A stretch of 5,517 bases of DNA from Campylobacterales bacterium (GTDB taxonomy: Bacteria > Campylobacterota > Campylobacteria > Campylobacterales > QNZT01): positions 1 through 5,517 of the forward strand of contig JALSQA010000019.1 of the NCBI GenBank assembly GCA_026985685.1. Reading direction: 5' to 3'. This document shows positions 1 to 4,835 of the stretch, piece by piece. The number at the start of each line of letters is the position of its first letter. Within the stretch, counting starts at the first letter, position 1. The notes beneath the pieces were generated by a model. That model was not told where the DNA came from and made no database searches. It worked only from the letters and a program-made list of their open reading frames with translations. The position numbers and the translations under genes were made by a program.

Positions 1-106
1 CACCCGAAAAGCATTGGCATAGATTGTCCATGTGTACGGCACGCTTCCGCCTGTAGGCATGAATGATCCATCGGTTATGTAAAGATTTCCTACTTCATGT
101 GCTTTA
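1..106 (-). pseudogene. Truncated 3' fragment of a GMC oxidoreductase gene (duplicate of 1768-1873)
   Basis: Read on the minus strand, these bases encode about 35 residues beginning K-A-H-E-V-G-N-L-Y. They are identical in protein to residues 505-539 of the intact GMC oxidoreductase encoded at 1738-3384. At DNA level 105 of 106 positions match; the only difference (position 4 against 1771) changes one Arg codon to another. Homology stops abruptly at 106/107. Upstream of that point the frame runs into a TAG inside the end of the 131-1138 gene, with no ATG and no ribosome binding site, so no normal protein is expected. The copy continues past the left edge of the window, so its full length is unknown. 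It is either the displaced original 3' end of the GMC gene, the stump of a second GMC gene, or an assembly effect at a contig end. Confidence 0.85.
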
Positions 107-130
107 TCTATCACAATTTTAAATAAAAAT

Positions 131-1138
131 CTAAACCTCTATCTCATGTTGTAAATCAGATATTTTATCTATAATCTCTTTTATCTGTTTGTTACTTCCA
201 AATGCCATTTCATCATATTGTAATAATAAATAATTTGATATTTTATAATTGCAAGGAAATTGTATACCTTCACCACGGATAGGATCATATTTTTTTAATT
301 CATCATTGCAAATTTTCTCTAATTCTGAAAAAGCTCTATTTTTATCGTAAAAATTATTACTATCACAACTTAATAAATCTCTATAACTAATATGCTCAAA
401 AAATGCATATTTTTCTACAAGTTCCTTATATCTCATACCACTAATATGTTGTATACCGATACAATTGTACAACAACAAAACTACTTCATCTTTAGTCAAT
501 TGAGCTCTTACAATATTTGCATATTTTTTCTTCTCTTCGAAGCTATCTATGGGATAATCTGTATCAATATAATTTAAGACTTGATACAAATTTAGAAAAT
601 AATACTTCAATGACAAGTTATAGGTAGCATTTATTTCTTCATATTTTTCAATAAAGGCATCAATCTGCACATTATCAAATTCTTGAAGAATATTTTTCCT
701 CAAATATTGAAACTGCATACTATTTCCATCTTTGTATCCGTCATTAAAAGATTTGATATTTTTAATCACATCGTTAAAAACATTTAGCATTTGAAAAAAT
801 TTATTGTCAAATTGCTGTAAATCCATAATCTCTCGTTGTTTTTTAAATTCTTCTCTTGTCTCTTCAAGTTCTTCTTTTTGAATTTTTATAGTGACCAAAA
901 CAGCAGCAAATGCTAACCCTGCAAATAAACTTGTAAGTATATTAAATGCATCTCCCAGTTGTGCTAAGGCACTCAATTTTATGATATCACCTCTAGGTAA
1001 ACTAGGCATTGATATATGTATACCAAGATCTTTTGAAACAAAAATATATACAATAAAAAACAATCCCCATATACCAAAAACATATAAAGACATATTAAAC
1101 ATTTCTTCAAGCCAATTTTTTTCTCTTTTCTTATTCAT
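131..1138 (-). CDS. AbiC-like putative phage abortive infection membrane protein
   Basis: This 335-aa protein has two predicted membrane helices near the N-terminus (about residues 17-35 and 65-86). A short charged coiled coil follows (about 87-107, rich in E, K and R), then a long soluble C-terminal part. The segment Q-Q-F-D-N-K-F-F-Q-M-L at 108-118 resembles the start of the conserved domain in 'putative phage abortive infection protein' (putAbiC) sequences, where F-[ED]-N-x-F-F-x-[LM]-L is typical. Members are thought to stop phage multiplication by sacrificing or arresting the cell; their biochemical activity is not established. The ATG is preceded by TAGGA at a good distance and lies 9 nt after the yoeB stop, so it is probably translated from the yefM-yoeB transcript. 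Sampled lines are visibly more AT-rich than the GMC gene, which fits acquisition. The family call is from memory of motifs and architecture. Confidence 0.68.
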   Translation of the reverse strand: MNKKREKNWLEEMFNMSLYVFGIWGLFFIVYIFVSKDLGIHISMPSLPRGDIIKLSALAQLGDAFNILTSLFAGLAFAAVLVTIKIQKEELEETREEFKKQREIMDLQQFDNKFFQMLNVFNDVIKNIKSFNDGYKDGNSMQFQYLRKNILQEFDNVQIDAFIEKYEEINATYNLSLKYYFLNLYQVLNYIDTDYPIDSFEEKKKYANIVRAQLTKDEVVLLLYNCIGIQHISGMRYKELVEKYAFFEHISYRDLLSCDSNNFYDKNRAFSELEKICNDELKKYDPIRGEGIQFPCNYKISNYLLLQYDEMAFGSNKQIKEIIDKISDLQHEIEV

Positions 1139-1147
1139 ACAATATTC

Positions 1148-1402
1148 CTAATAATGATACCGACAAGAAAGAATATGAATTTCCTCATCAAAAACTTCAT
1201 ACACAAGACGATGCTCTTGATTAATACGCCTTGACCAACATCCTTGTAGTTCATACTTTAGTGCTTCTGGTTTACCACTACCCTCAAAAGGTGTTCGCAT
1301 CATTTCTTTGAGAAGTGTATTGATTTTTTTGAGAATCTTTTTATCTTTGGCTTGCCAATAAAGATAATCCTCCCAGCCCTCTTTTGTAAAAAGCAAATTC
1401 AT
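1148..1402 (-). CDS. yoeB: Toxin YoeB, ribosome-dependent mRNA interferase (type II TA)
   Basis: At 84 aa it has the exact size of E. coli YoeB, and the residues known for catalysis fall at the same positions: E46, R65, H83 and the terminal Y84 (C-R-Y-H-Y end). The G-x-G-K-P-E-A-L-K motif (41-49), the W-S-R-R-I segment (56-60) and the E-H-R-L-V-Y segment (63-68) are hallmarks of the RelE/YoeB fold. YoeB binds the ribosomal A site and cleaves mRNA when freed from YefM, causing growth arrest. Its ATG overlaps the yefM stop by 4 nt (ATGA), the usual coupling that keeps antitoxin ahead of toxin. All key residues are present, so it should be active. It is followed closely by the AbiC-like gene, so the operon is longer than a standard pair. 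Confidence 0.95.
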   Translation of the reverse strand: MNLLFTKEGWEDYLYWQAKDKKILKKINTLLKEMMRTPFEGSGKPEALKYELQGCWSRRINQEHRLVYEVFDEEIHILSCRYHY

Positions 1403-1653
1403 TCTTCAATAAGTTCTTTTTTTGATACTTTTTGCTCTCTTGAGGCTGTCAATGCACGTAATAGTCGTTCTCTGTTTTTATCTGAAGAGAGCAGATATTC
1501 CGTCTCTTTCATAGCATTATAGTTATCTAAAGAAATAATCACAATATTTTCCCCATTTTTTCGGTTGACTATAATCTCTTCACTATCATGATAGGCTGAA
1601 TCAAAAAGAAACTTTAGATTGTTCCTTGCCTCTGTAAAATTAACTACTTTCAT
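1399..1653 (-). CDS. yefM: Antitoxin YefM (Phd/YefM family)
   Basis: This 84-aa protein starts M-K-V-V-N-F-T-E-A-R-N-N-L. That is the Phd/YefM N-terminal fold, which dimerises and binds DNA. The region I-I-V-N-R-K-N-G-E-N-I-V-I-I-S (27-41) and the L-D-N-Y-N-A-M-K-E-T-E-Y-L-L segment (42-55) are characteristic of YefM. The charged C-terminal third (about 56-84) is the expected flexible toxin-binding tail. It neutralises YoeB and, alone or with YoeB, represses its own promoter. The ATG has AAAAGGA seven nt upstream. The promoter immediately in front carries TGTACA-type operator cores, consistent with the autoregulation known for YefM-YoeB. Confidence 0.94.
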   Translation of the reverse strand: MKVVNFTEARNNLKFLFDSAYHDSEEIIVNRKNGENIVIISLDNYNAMKETEYLLSSDKNRERLLRALTASREQKVSKKELIEE

Positions 1654-1670
1654 TTTAGATTCCTTTTATG

Positions 1671-1706
1671 TCCTATTTATTGTACATATTATAGTACATA
1701 ATAGGA
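1671..1706. promoter_or_regulatory. YefM/YoeB-type operator with TGTACA cores over the -10
   Basis: An imperfect palindrome has outer arms TCCTATT (1671-1677) and AATAGGA (1700-1706) around inner GTAC cores at 1682-1685 and 1694-1697. The first core is a full TGTACA (1681-1686). The second is AGTACA (1693-1698), one base off. The core centres are 12 bp apart. E. coli YefM-YoeB recognises TGTACA cores in adjacent palindromes, so this is a strong operator candidate. It covers both the -10 box and the start site, so bound complex would exclude RNA polymerase. Confidence 0.8.
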
Positions 1707-1716
1707 GCTATGTCAA
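1688..1716 (-). promoter_or_regulatory. Perfect consensus sigma-70 promoter of yefM-yoeB-AbiC operon
   Basis: On the minus strand a TTGACA (-35, 1711-1716) is separated by exactly 17 nt from a TATAAT (-10, 1688-1693). Both match the bacterial housekeeping consensus at every position. The inferred start is near 1680-1682, giving a leader of about 28 nt with AAAAGGA at 1661-1667. There is no hairpin terminator between the GMC stop (1738) and this promoter, so some read-through from the GMC operon is possible. Confidence 0.88.
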
Positions 1717-1737
1717 CTCTATATAATCCCTTTTAGT

Positions 1738-3384
1738 TTAAATATTTTCTAATTTTATCATATCTGCCACTCGAAAAGCATTGGCATAGATTGTCCATGT
1801 GTACGGCACGCTTCCGCCTGTAGGCATGAATGATCCATCGGTTATGTAAAGATTTCCTACTTCATGTGCTTTACAGTTTTTATCAAGTACCGAGGTTTTT
1901 GGATCATTTCCAAAACGGCATCCTCCTGCTTGTAGATTTTGCGGGGGATATGGACCGATTGATGATTTAATATTTGTTGCTCCAATTTTTTTGAGTACAT
2001 TGATGGTTTTTTGGGCAAGGATATTTCCTATTTTTTCATTTTGTGGATGAGAACCTATACGTAGTTTGGCTACTGGCATACCATATTTGTCTTTATAATT
2101 TTCATCTACTGTGACAAAACAGTCATCGTTTGGCAACCAATCATTAAAAATTTCAAACTGAAGGTTTCTCTTTTTTGTAAATCTCTCTATCAATCGTTTT
2201 TGTAACTTTTCACCCCATAGCAAAGCCCCATCTTCGCTCCATTTAGTTCGGTTGGCTTTGAGGATTGGGTTAGCGTGTTCAAAGAGTGCTTCACTAATAC
2301 CACCTTTGGTTTTATCATCGATAAAATACCAATCTTTGATGGTTCTATTGACAAATAACCCCTCAGTGAAAAGCTCTTTTTGAGAGAGTATCTTTTCATC
2401 TAAATCACCACTTACTACACCACCAGCAGAAAATAGCATATTTTTACCAACTTGTCCACTATTGTTTGCTAATCCATTTGGAAAATATTTAGATTTAGAG
2501 TTTAAAAGGAGTCTGCTTGTTTCCATAGCCTGTGCGGCAACAACAAATAGTGTCGCTTCCACCGCCACTTCTTTTCCTTCATGTATACATTTTGCAAAGA
2601 CAATATCTCCTTTTTCATTTACCTCAAGATTTTTAACATGATGTTTTGTTTTAATCGTAAGATTTCCCGTCTTGAGTGCAGGTTGTAACAAAGCAGCCCT
2701 CGCACTCCCCTTTGCCCCACTACTACATCCATAACTGCCACAATAGTTAGAATAATAACAAGCACTTCTTTCTCCTTTTGGTACACTCATAATCGCACGG
2801 GGAGTTTTGACAGCAGTAATCCCCAATGCCTTGCAACTTTGATCAATCAATTTTGAAACAGGTTGCTCCGCTGTTGGAGGATAAGGAAAATCTTTGGTCG
2901 ATCTTGGCTCTTGAAATTTATAAGGAGTTACCTCACCACTCACACCTACAATTTTTTCTACTTTTGCATAGTAAGGTTCCATCTCTTCATAGCTAATAGC
3001 CCAATCTGATATATTGGCACCCTTTATATCACCAAACTCACTTTTGAGTCGAAAATCTTTTGGATGCAGACGGTGAAAAAAACCACTCATAAAGTTAGAA
3101 GATCCACCAACGATATTGCCATTCCAAAAATCCCAACCAAGTTCATAAGTTGGTGTTGCCACCCATTTACCATCCTCTTTATCTTCGATTAGATGATACT
3201 CATCTTTTAGATTTGGAGTAACGATTGAACGACGGCAAAAAGCTATCTCATCTTTGGAAAAATTCTCTTCTTTATAAAAATCACCTTTTTCAAGTATCAC
3301 TACTTTTTTCCCTGCTTTGCTAAGTTCATATGCAATTGGTCCAGCCCCTGCCCCACTTCCAACAATACAAACATCATACTTCAT
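1738..3384 (-). CDS. GMC-type FAD-dependent oxidoreductase, catalytic-type large subunit
   Basis: This 548-aa flavoprotein starts with an ADP-binding Rossmann motif, G-S-G-A-G-A-G-P at 9-16 (the usual third Gly is A14), with the ribose-binding acid E32. G-G-S-S-N at 93-97 lies in the GMC substrate-side region. The C-terminal block C-R-F-G-N-D-P-K-T-S-V-L-D (489-501) and N-L-Y-I-T-D (511-516) are classic GMC. A Cys cluster (C209, C215, C220) resembles the region that binds a 3Fe-4S cluster in FAD glucose dehydrogenase, so electron transfer through Fe-S is plausible. The residues aligned with the catalytic His and Asn look like L484 and P527, which makes the substrate uncertain. There is no signal peptide. 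It overlaps the Tat-signal subunit by 4 nt (ATGA), with GGGAG at 3391-3395 as ribosome binding site, so the pair is probably exported together. Annotation as gluconate dehydrogenase would be too specific. Confidence 0.88.
   Translation of the reverse strand: MKYDVCIVGSGAGAGPIAYELSKAGKKVVILEKGDFYKEENFSKDEIAFCRRSIVTPNLKDEYHLIEDKEDGKWVATPTYELGWDFWNGNIVGGSSNFMSGFFHRLHPKDFRLKSEFGDIKGANISDWAISYEEMEPYYAKVEKIVGVSGEVTPYKFQEPRSTKDFPYPPTAEQPVSKLIDQSCKALGITAVKTPRAIMSVPKGERSACYYSNYCGSYGCSSGAKGSARAALLQPALKTGNLTIKTKHHVKNLEVNEKGDIVFAKCIHEGKEVAVEATLFVVAAQAMETSRLLLNSKSKYFPNGLANNSGQVGKNMLFSAGGVVSGDLDEKILSQKELFTEGLFVNRTIKDWYFIDDKTKGGISEALFEHANPILKANRTKWSEDGALLWGEKLQKRLIERFTKKRNLQFEIFNDWLPNDDCFVTVDENYKDKYGMPVAKLRIGSHPQNEKIGNILAQKTINVLKKIGATNIKSSIGPYPPQNLQAGGCRFGNDPKTSVLDKNCKAHEVGNLYITDGSFMPTGGSVPYTWTIYANAFRVADMIKLENI
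1768..1873 (-). repeat. Second copy of the 106-bp direct repeat, inside the intact GMC gene
   Basis: This segment of the intact GMC gene matches window bases 1-106 in the same orientation with a constant offset of 1767 bp and one mismatch. The two copies flank the yefM-yoeB-AbiC-like module. The repeat ends sharply at 1873 on this side. Its other boundary cannot be seen because the left copy runs off the window. Confidence 0.93.
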
Positions 3385-3866
3385 GAAATTCTCCCAAATG
3401 GAAATTTTGGTCGTGGTTTTCCAGCATGATGGCTAAGACTTTTCCATCCTTTCTGGTGAGTATTTCCTCCATAAATGGGATCAGACAAAAGTGCTTCAAA
3501 AGTATAGTTTAAGACCATCGAAATCCAATTTTCCCCAAATGTAGTCTGGGAAAATTCTAAGAGTATTTTCTCTTTTTTTACATCATCAAGCATTACTCTC
3601 CATCCTTTTTTTTGCAACGTATCCAAACCTTCAAAAATAAACTTTAAATCTTCTTGATCAAACGACTCATCACGACTAACCATTTTCAGATACCTGACAG
3701 AATCCACACTCTGGGCATCTGGAAATCCATTTTTACGAGGGAAAAGATGATTTTGTACACTTTGTAAAACACGCCATTTATCCTCTTTTTTGTCACCAAA
3801 AAATCCAAAAAATGCAGATGCCATACTTACTGAAGCACCTAGGCTTAAAAATACTCTTCTATTCAT
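3381..3866 (-). CDS. Tat-signal small subunit, gluconate 2-dehydrogenase subunit 3 family
   Basis: This 161-aa protein begins M-N-R-R-V-F-L-S-L-G and then a weakly hydrophobic stretch to about residue 23, a twin-arginine signal. The C-terminal L-L-S-D-P-I-Y-G-G-N (126-135) followed by G-W (140-141) is the hallmark of the gluconate 2-dehydrogenase subunit 3 family. These proteins pair with GMC flavoproteins, carry the Tat signal for the complex and help it mature or dock at the membrane. The gene is directly upstream of the GMC gene and overlaps it by 4 nt, so the two are translationally coupled. The cytochrome c subunit found in many such complexes is not in the window. The ATG has AAAGGA (3872-3877) at the right distance. 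Confidence 0.87.
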   Translation of the reverse strand: MNRRVFLSLGASVSMASAFFGFFGDKKEDKWRVLQSVQNHLFPRKNGFPDAQSVDSVRYLKMVSRDESFDQEDLKFIFEGLDTLQKKGWRVMLDDVKKEKILLEFSQTTFGENWISMVLNYTFEALLSDPIYGGNTHQKGWKSLSHHAGKPRPKFPFGRIS

Positions 3867-3882
3867 GTTTGTCCTTTATGGC

Positions 3883-3891
3883 ATTATACCA
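3883..3891 (-). promoter_or_regulatory. Extended -10 promoter of the GMC operon
   Basis: On the minus strand TGG-TATAAT (TATAAT at 3883-3888) forms an extended -10 box about 17 nt before the ATG of the small subunit. No good -35 is seen at 16-18 nt, which is common in Campylobacterota. The leader would be very short and carries AAAGGA. This promoter faces away from the promoter of the 82-aa lipoprotein, and both lie in the 117-bp divergent region. Confidence 0.6.
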
Positions 3892-3910
3892 CCCTAGTGT
3901 GTAAAGAAAA

Positions 3911-3949
3911 TGTAACTACTACACATACCTTACATATAAGTTAGTTACA
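3911..3949. promoter_or_regulatory. Inverted repeat TGTAACTA/TAGTTACA bracketing the lipoprotein promoter
   Basis: TGTAACTA (3911-3918) and TAGTTACA (3942-3949) are perfect inverted copies with a 23-nt spacer. Their centres are 31 bp apart, about three helical turns. They flank the ACTACACATA box and the TATAAG -10 of the plus-strand gene, so they could be paired binding sites of a regulator acting on the divergent region. No regulator is encoded in the window. Confidence 0.5.
3918..3940 (+). promoter_or_regulatory. Promoter of the 82-aa lipoprotein: ACTACACATA box and TATAAG -10
   Basis: The box ACTACACATA (3918-3927) starts 17 nt before TATAAG (3935-3940). The same box at the same distance from a TATACT occurs at 4593-4615 in front of the 44-aa lipoprotein. 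This shared layout supports both as real, jointly controlled promoters. Confidence 0.5.
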
Positions 3950-3983
3950 ATTGATATGTATTTTAAAAACAAGGAGAAATATC

Positions 3984-4232
3984 ATGAATACAAATCTATT
4001 ACGAAAAACAGCTAAAGCATTACTTGTCGGTTCATTTTTAGCATTTGCTTCTATCTCATTGCAAGCTTGCAATGACCAGGCAAAAGAGGTAAAAACAGCT
4101 AAAACACTTAAATCAAACTGTCAAATGAAGTGCGGTGCAGGTATGAAATGCAAAAGTGGTAAATGTGGTGATGCTAAAAAAGTAGCACCAGCAATGAAAT
4201 GCCAGGCAGGTAAATGCGGTCAAGGTAAATAA
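3984..4232 (+). CDS. Cys-rich HvfA/bufferin-like small lipoprotein with GKCG repeats
   Basis: This 82-aa protein has a Lys/Arg-containing N-terminus, a hydrophobic stretch (12-26) and the lipobox L-Q-A-C, giving a lipid-modified C29. The mature part is Lys-rich with seven Cys (29, 46, 50, 56, 61, 73, 78). It holds two copies of M-K-C-x-x-G-K-C-G (54-62 and 71-79) plus K-C-G-A-G at 49-53. These resemble the E-G-K-C-G motifs of HvfA and bufferins, exported peptides whose Cys are converted by MNIO (DUF692) enzymes and which bind copper. Whether this protein is modified is inference, since no MNIO gene is visible. The ATG at 3984 is chosen because AAGGAG lies just upstream and the signal peptide starts there. 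An in-frame TTG at 3951 would add 11 residues and has no ribosome binding site. Confidence 0.82.
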   Translation: MNTNLLRKTAKALLVGSFLAFASISLQACNDQAKEVKTAKTLKSNCQMKCGAGMKCKSGKCGDAKKVAPAMKCQAGKCGQGK

Positions 4233-4267
4233 TTTATTACCTTATGTAACAATTAAACTTTTTATTG

Positions 4268-4286
4268 ACTAAGTTGTAAGCTTAGT
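4268..4286. other. Small inverted repeat beside a duplicated TATTGACT
   Basis: ACTAAG (4268-4273) and CTTAGT (4281-4286) form a 6-bp inverted repeat immediately upstream of the -35 box of the 42-aa lipoprotein promoter. TATTGACT occurs twice, at 4263-4270 and 4286-4293, 23 bp apart. This could be an operator or a weak terminator-like hairpin after the 82-aa gene. It lacks a T-run, so a terminator is less likely. Confidence 0.3.
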
Positions 4287-4287
4287 A

Positions 4288-4317
4288 TTGACTCTTTGTT
4301 CTTTTTAAAGGTAAAAT
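4288..4317 (+). promoter_or_regulatory. Promoter of the 42-aa lipoprotein
   Basis: TTGACT (4288-4293) and TAAAAT (4312-4317) are separated by 18 nt, close to the sigma-70 consensus. The following leader (TAAACTTATCTTT, then AAGAAAGGAG) is short. The -10 and leader are nearly identical to bases 5394-5413. Confidence 0.65.
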
Positions 4318-4345
4318 AAACTTATCTTTTAAGAAAGGAGACAAA

Positions 4346-4474
4346 ATGAAAAAGTTAGCATTAGCTTCAATTTTAGCAGTTGCTGTTCTCGCAGTGAGTG
4401 GATGTAGTTCTAAGTGCGGTTGTAGTGCACCAAGTTATCCAACTTGTGTAGCAAAACCTTGCGGTTGCAACTAA
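4346..4474 (+). CDS. 42-aa Cys-rich small lipoprotein
   Basis: This short gene begins with ATG preceded by AAGAAAGGAG at ideal spacing. The product has M-K-K, a hydrophobic core (4-17) and the lipobox V-S-G-C, so C20 becomes the lipidated N-terminus. The mature peptide is only 23 residues with six Cys (20, 24, 26, 34, 39, 41) in C-x3-C-G-C and C-G-C patterns. Unlike its neighbours it lacks G-K-C-G and is not Lys-rich, so it may bind metal directly rather than being an MNIO substrate. It has its own promoter and is followed by a 10-bp hairpin at 4484-4514, so it is a monocistronic unit. I do not recognise a named family. Confidence 0.8.
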   Translation: MKKLALASILAVAVLAVSGCSSKCGCSAPSYPTCVAKPCGCN

Positions 4475-4483
4475 TTTACGATA

Positions 4484-4514
4484 AAAGAGATAGCCTTTAT
4501 GGGACTATCTCTTT
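4484..4514. terminator. Hairpin terminator, possibly bidirectional
   Basis: AAAGAGATAG (4484-4493) pairs perfectly with CTATCTCTTT (4505-4514) around an 11-nt loop. It begins 10 nt after the stop of the 42-aa lipoprotein. A short T-run follows on either strand (CTCTTTAC on plus, CTCTTTTATC on minus), so it could stop transcription in both directions. Confidence 0.7.
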
Positions 4515-4592
4515 ACAATAAACCTTCTTCAAAATTTTTAAATTCTAAAATATCTTTCAAGTTCATAATATTATCTTTTTTTATACACATCC

Positions 4593-4615
4593 ACTACACA
4601 TAATCTAACTATACT
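4593..4615 (+). promoter_or_regulatory. Promoter of the 44-aa lipoprotein and DoxX gene
   Basis: ACTACACATA (4593-4602) begins 17 nt before TATACT (4610-4615), the same arrangement as in front of the 82-aa lipoprotein. No consensus -35 is present, so the shared box may be the site of an activator or alternative sigma factor. The ATG of the 44-aa gene is 37 nt downstream of the -10. Confidence 0.5.
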
Positions 4616-4651
4616 TACATTACAAAAACAAAACATTATAAGGAGTCAATC

Positions 4652-4786
4652 ATGAAAAAATTATTTCTTGGTTTGGTAACAACACTAGCTTTGCTTGCAT
4701 TTGCAGGCTGTTATGATAATGGTACGTCTGGGACACACGACAAATCATCTAAATGTGGTGCAGGAAAATGCGGGAATGCTAAATAA
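4652..4786 (+). CDS. 44-aa small lipoprotein with KCGAGKCG tail (HvfA/bufferin-like)
   Basis: The ATG follows ATAAGGAG at good spacing. M-K-K, a hydrophobic stretch (4-17) and the lipobox F-A-G-C give a lipidated C20. The mature peptide is 25 residues: a polar linker (21-33) and then K-C-G-A-G-K-C-G-N-A-K at the C-terminus, with C35 and C40. That tail matches the K-C-G-A-G and G-K-C-G elements of the 82-aa protein and looks like a minimal one-repeat version of it. By analogy with HvfA/bufferins the two Cys could be sites for MNIO-type modification and copper binding; this is inferred. It lies 49 nt upstream of the doxX-like gene, with no T-tailed terminator between them, so the two are probably co-transcribed. 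Confidence 0.82.
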   Translation: MKKLFLGLVTTLALLAFAGCYDNGTSGTHDKSSKCGAGKCGNAK

Positions 4787-4802
4787 AGCACTTAAAATTA
4801 TT

Positions 4803-4830
4803 CCAGGAGTTGATTACTCCTGGTAAGGAG
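4803..4830 (+). promoter_or_regulatory. Two mutually exclusive hairpins at the DoxX ribosome binding site
   Basis: CCAGGAGT (4803-4810) and ACTCCTGG (4816-4823) form a perfect 8-bp hairpin with a 5-nt loop. The CTCCT within the right arm (4817-4821) could instead pair with AGGAG at 4826-4830, the ribosome binding site of the DoxX gene, around a GGTA loop. The first fold leaves the site free and the second hides it. The first is clearly stronger, so translation should be on by default. No T-run follows, so a terminator is unlikely. Confidence 0.5.
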
Positions 4831-4835
4831 AGATT

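Noticed and set aside
392..577. Plus-strand open frame of 61 codons
   Set aside because: It lies opposite the AbiC-like gene, has low-complexity F/I/Y composition from AT-rich DNA and no ribosome binding site.
891..1151. Plus-strand open frame of 86 codons
   Set aside because: It is antisense to the N-terminus of the AbiC-like gene and the end of yoeB; no family resemblance.
2190..2399. Minus-strand open frame of 69 codons
   Set aside because: It is an alternative frame inside the GMC gene, whose own frame is clearly coding.
3951..3983. Upstream TTG start extending the 82-aa lipoprotein by 11 residues
   Set aside because: No ribosome binding site precedes the TTG, while the ATG at 3984 has AAGGAG and starts a normal lipoprotein signal.
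4513..4590. Minus-strand 25-codon frame ending at the 4484-4514 hairpin
   Set aside because: It is short, lacks a convincing ribosome binding site and overlaps the promoter region of the 44-aa gene. The hairpin serving as its terminator is suggestive but not enough; it might be the relic of a gene end.
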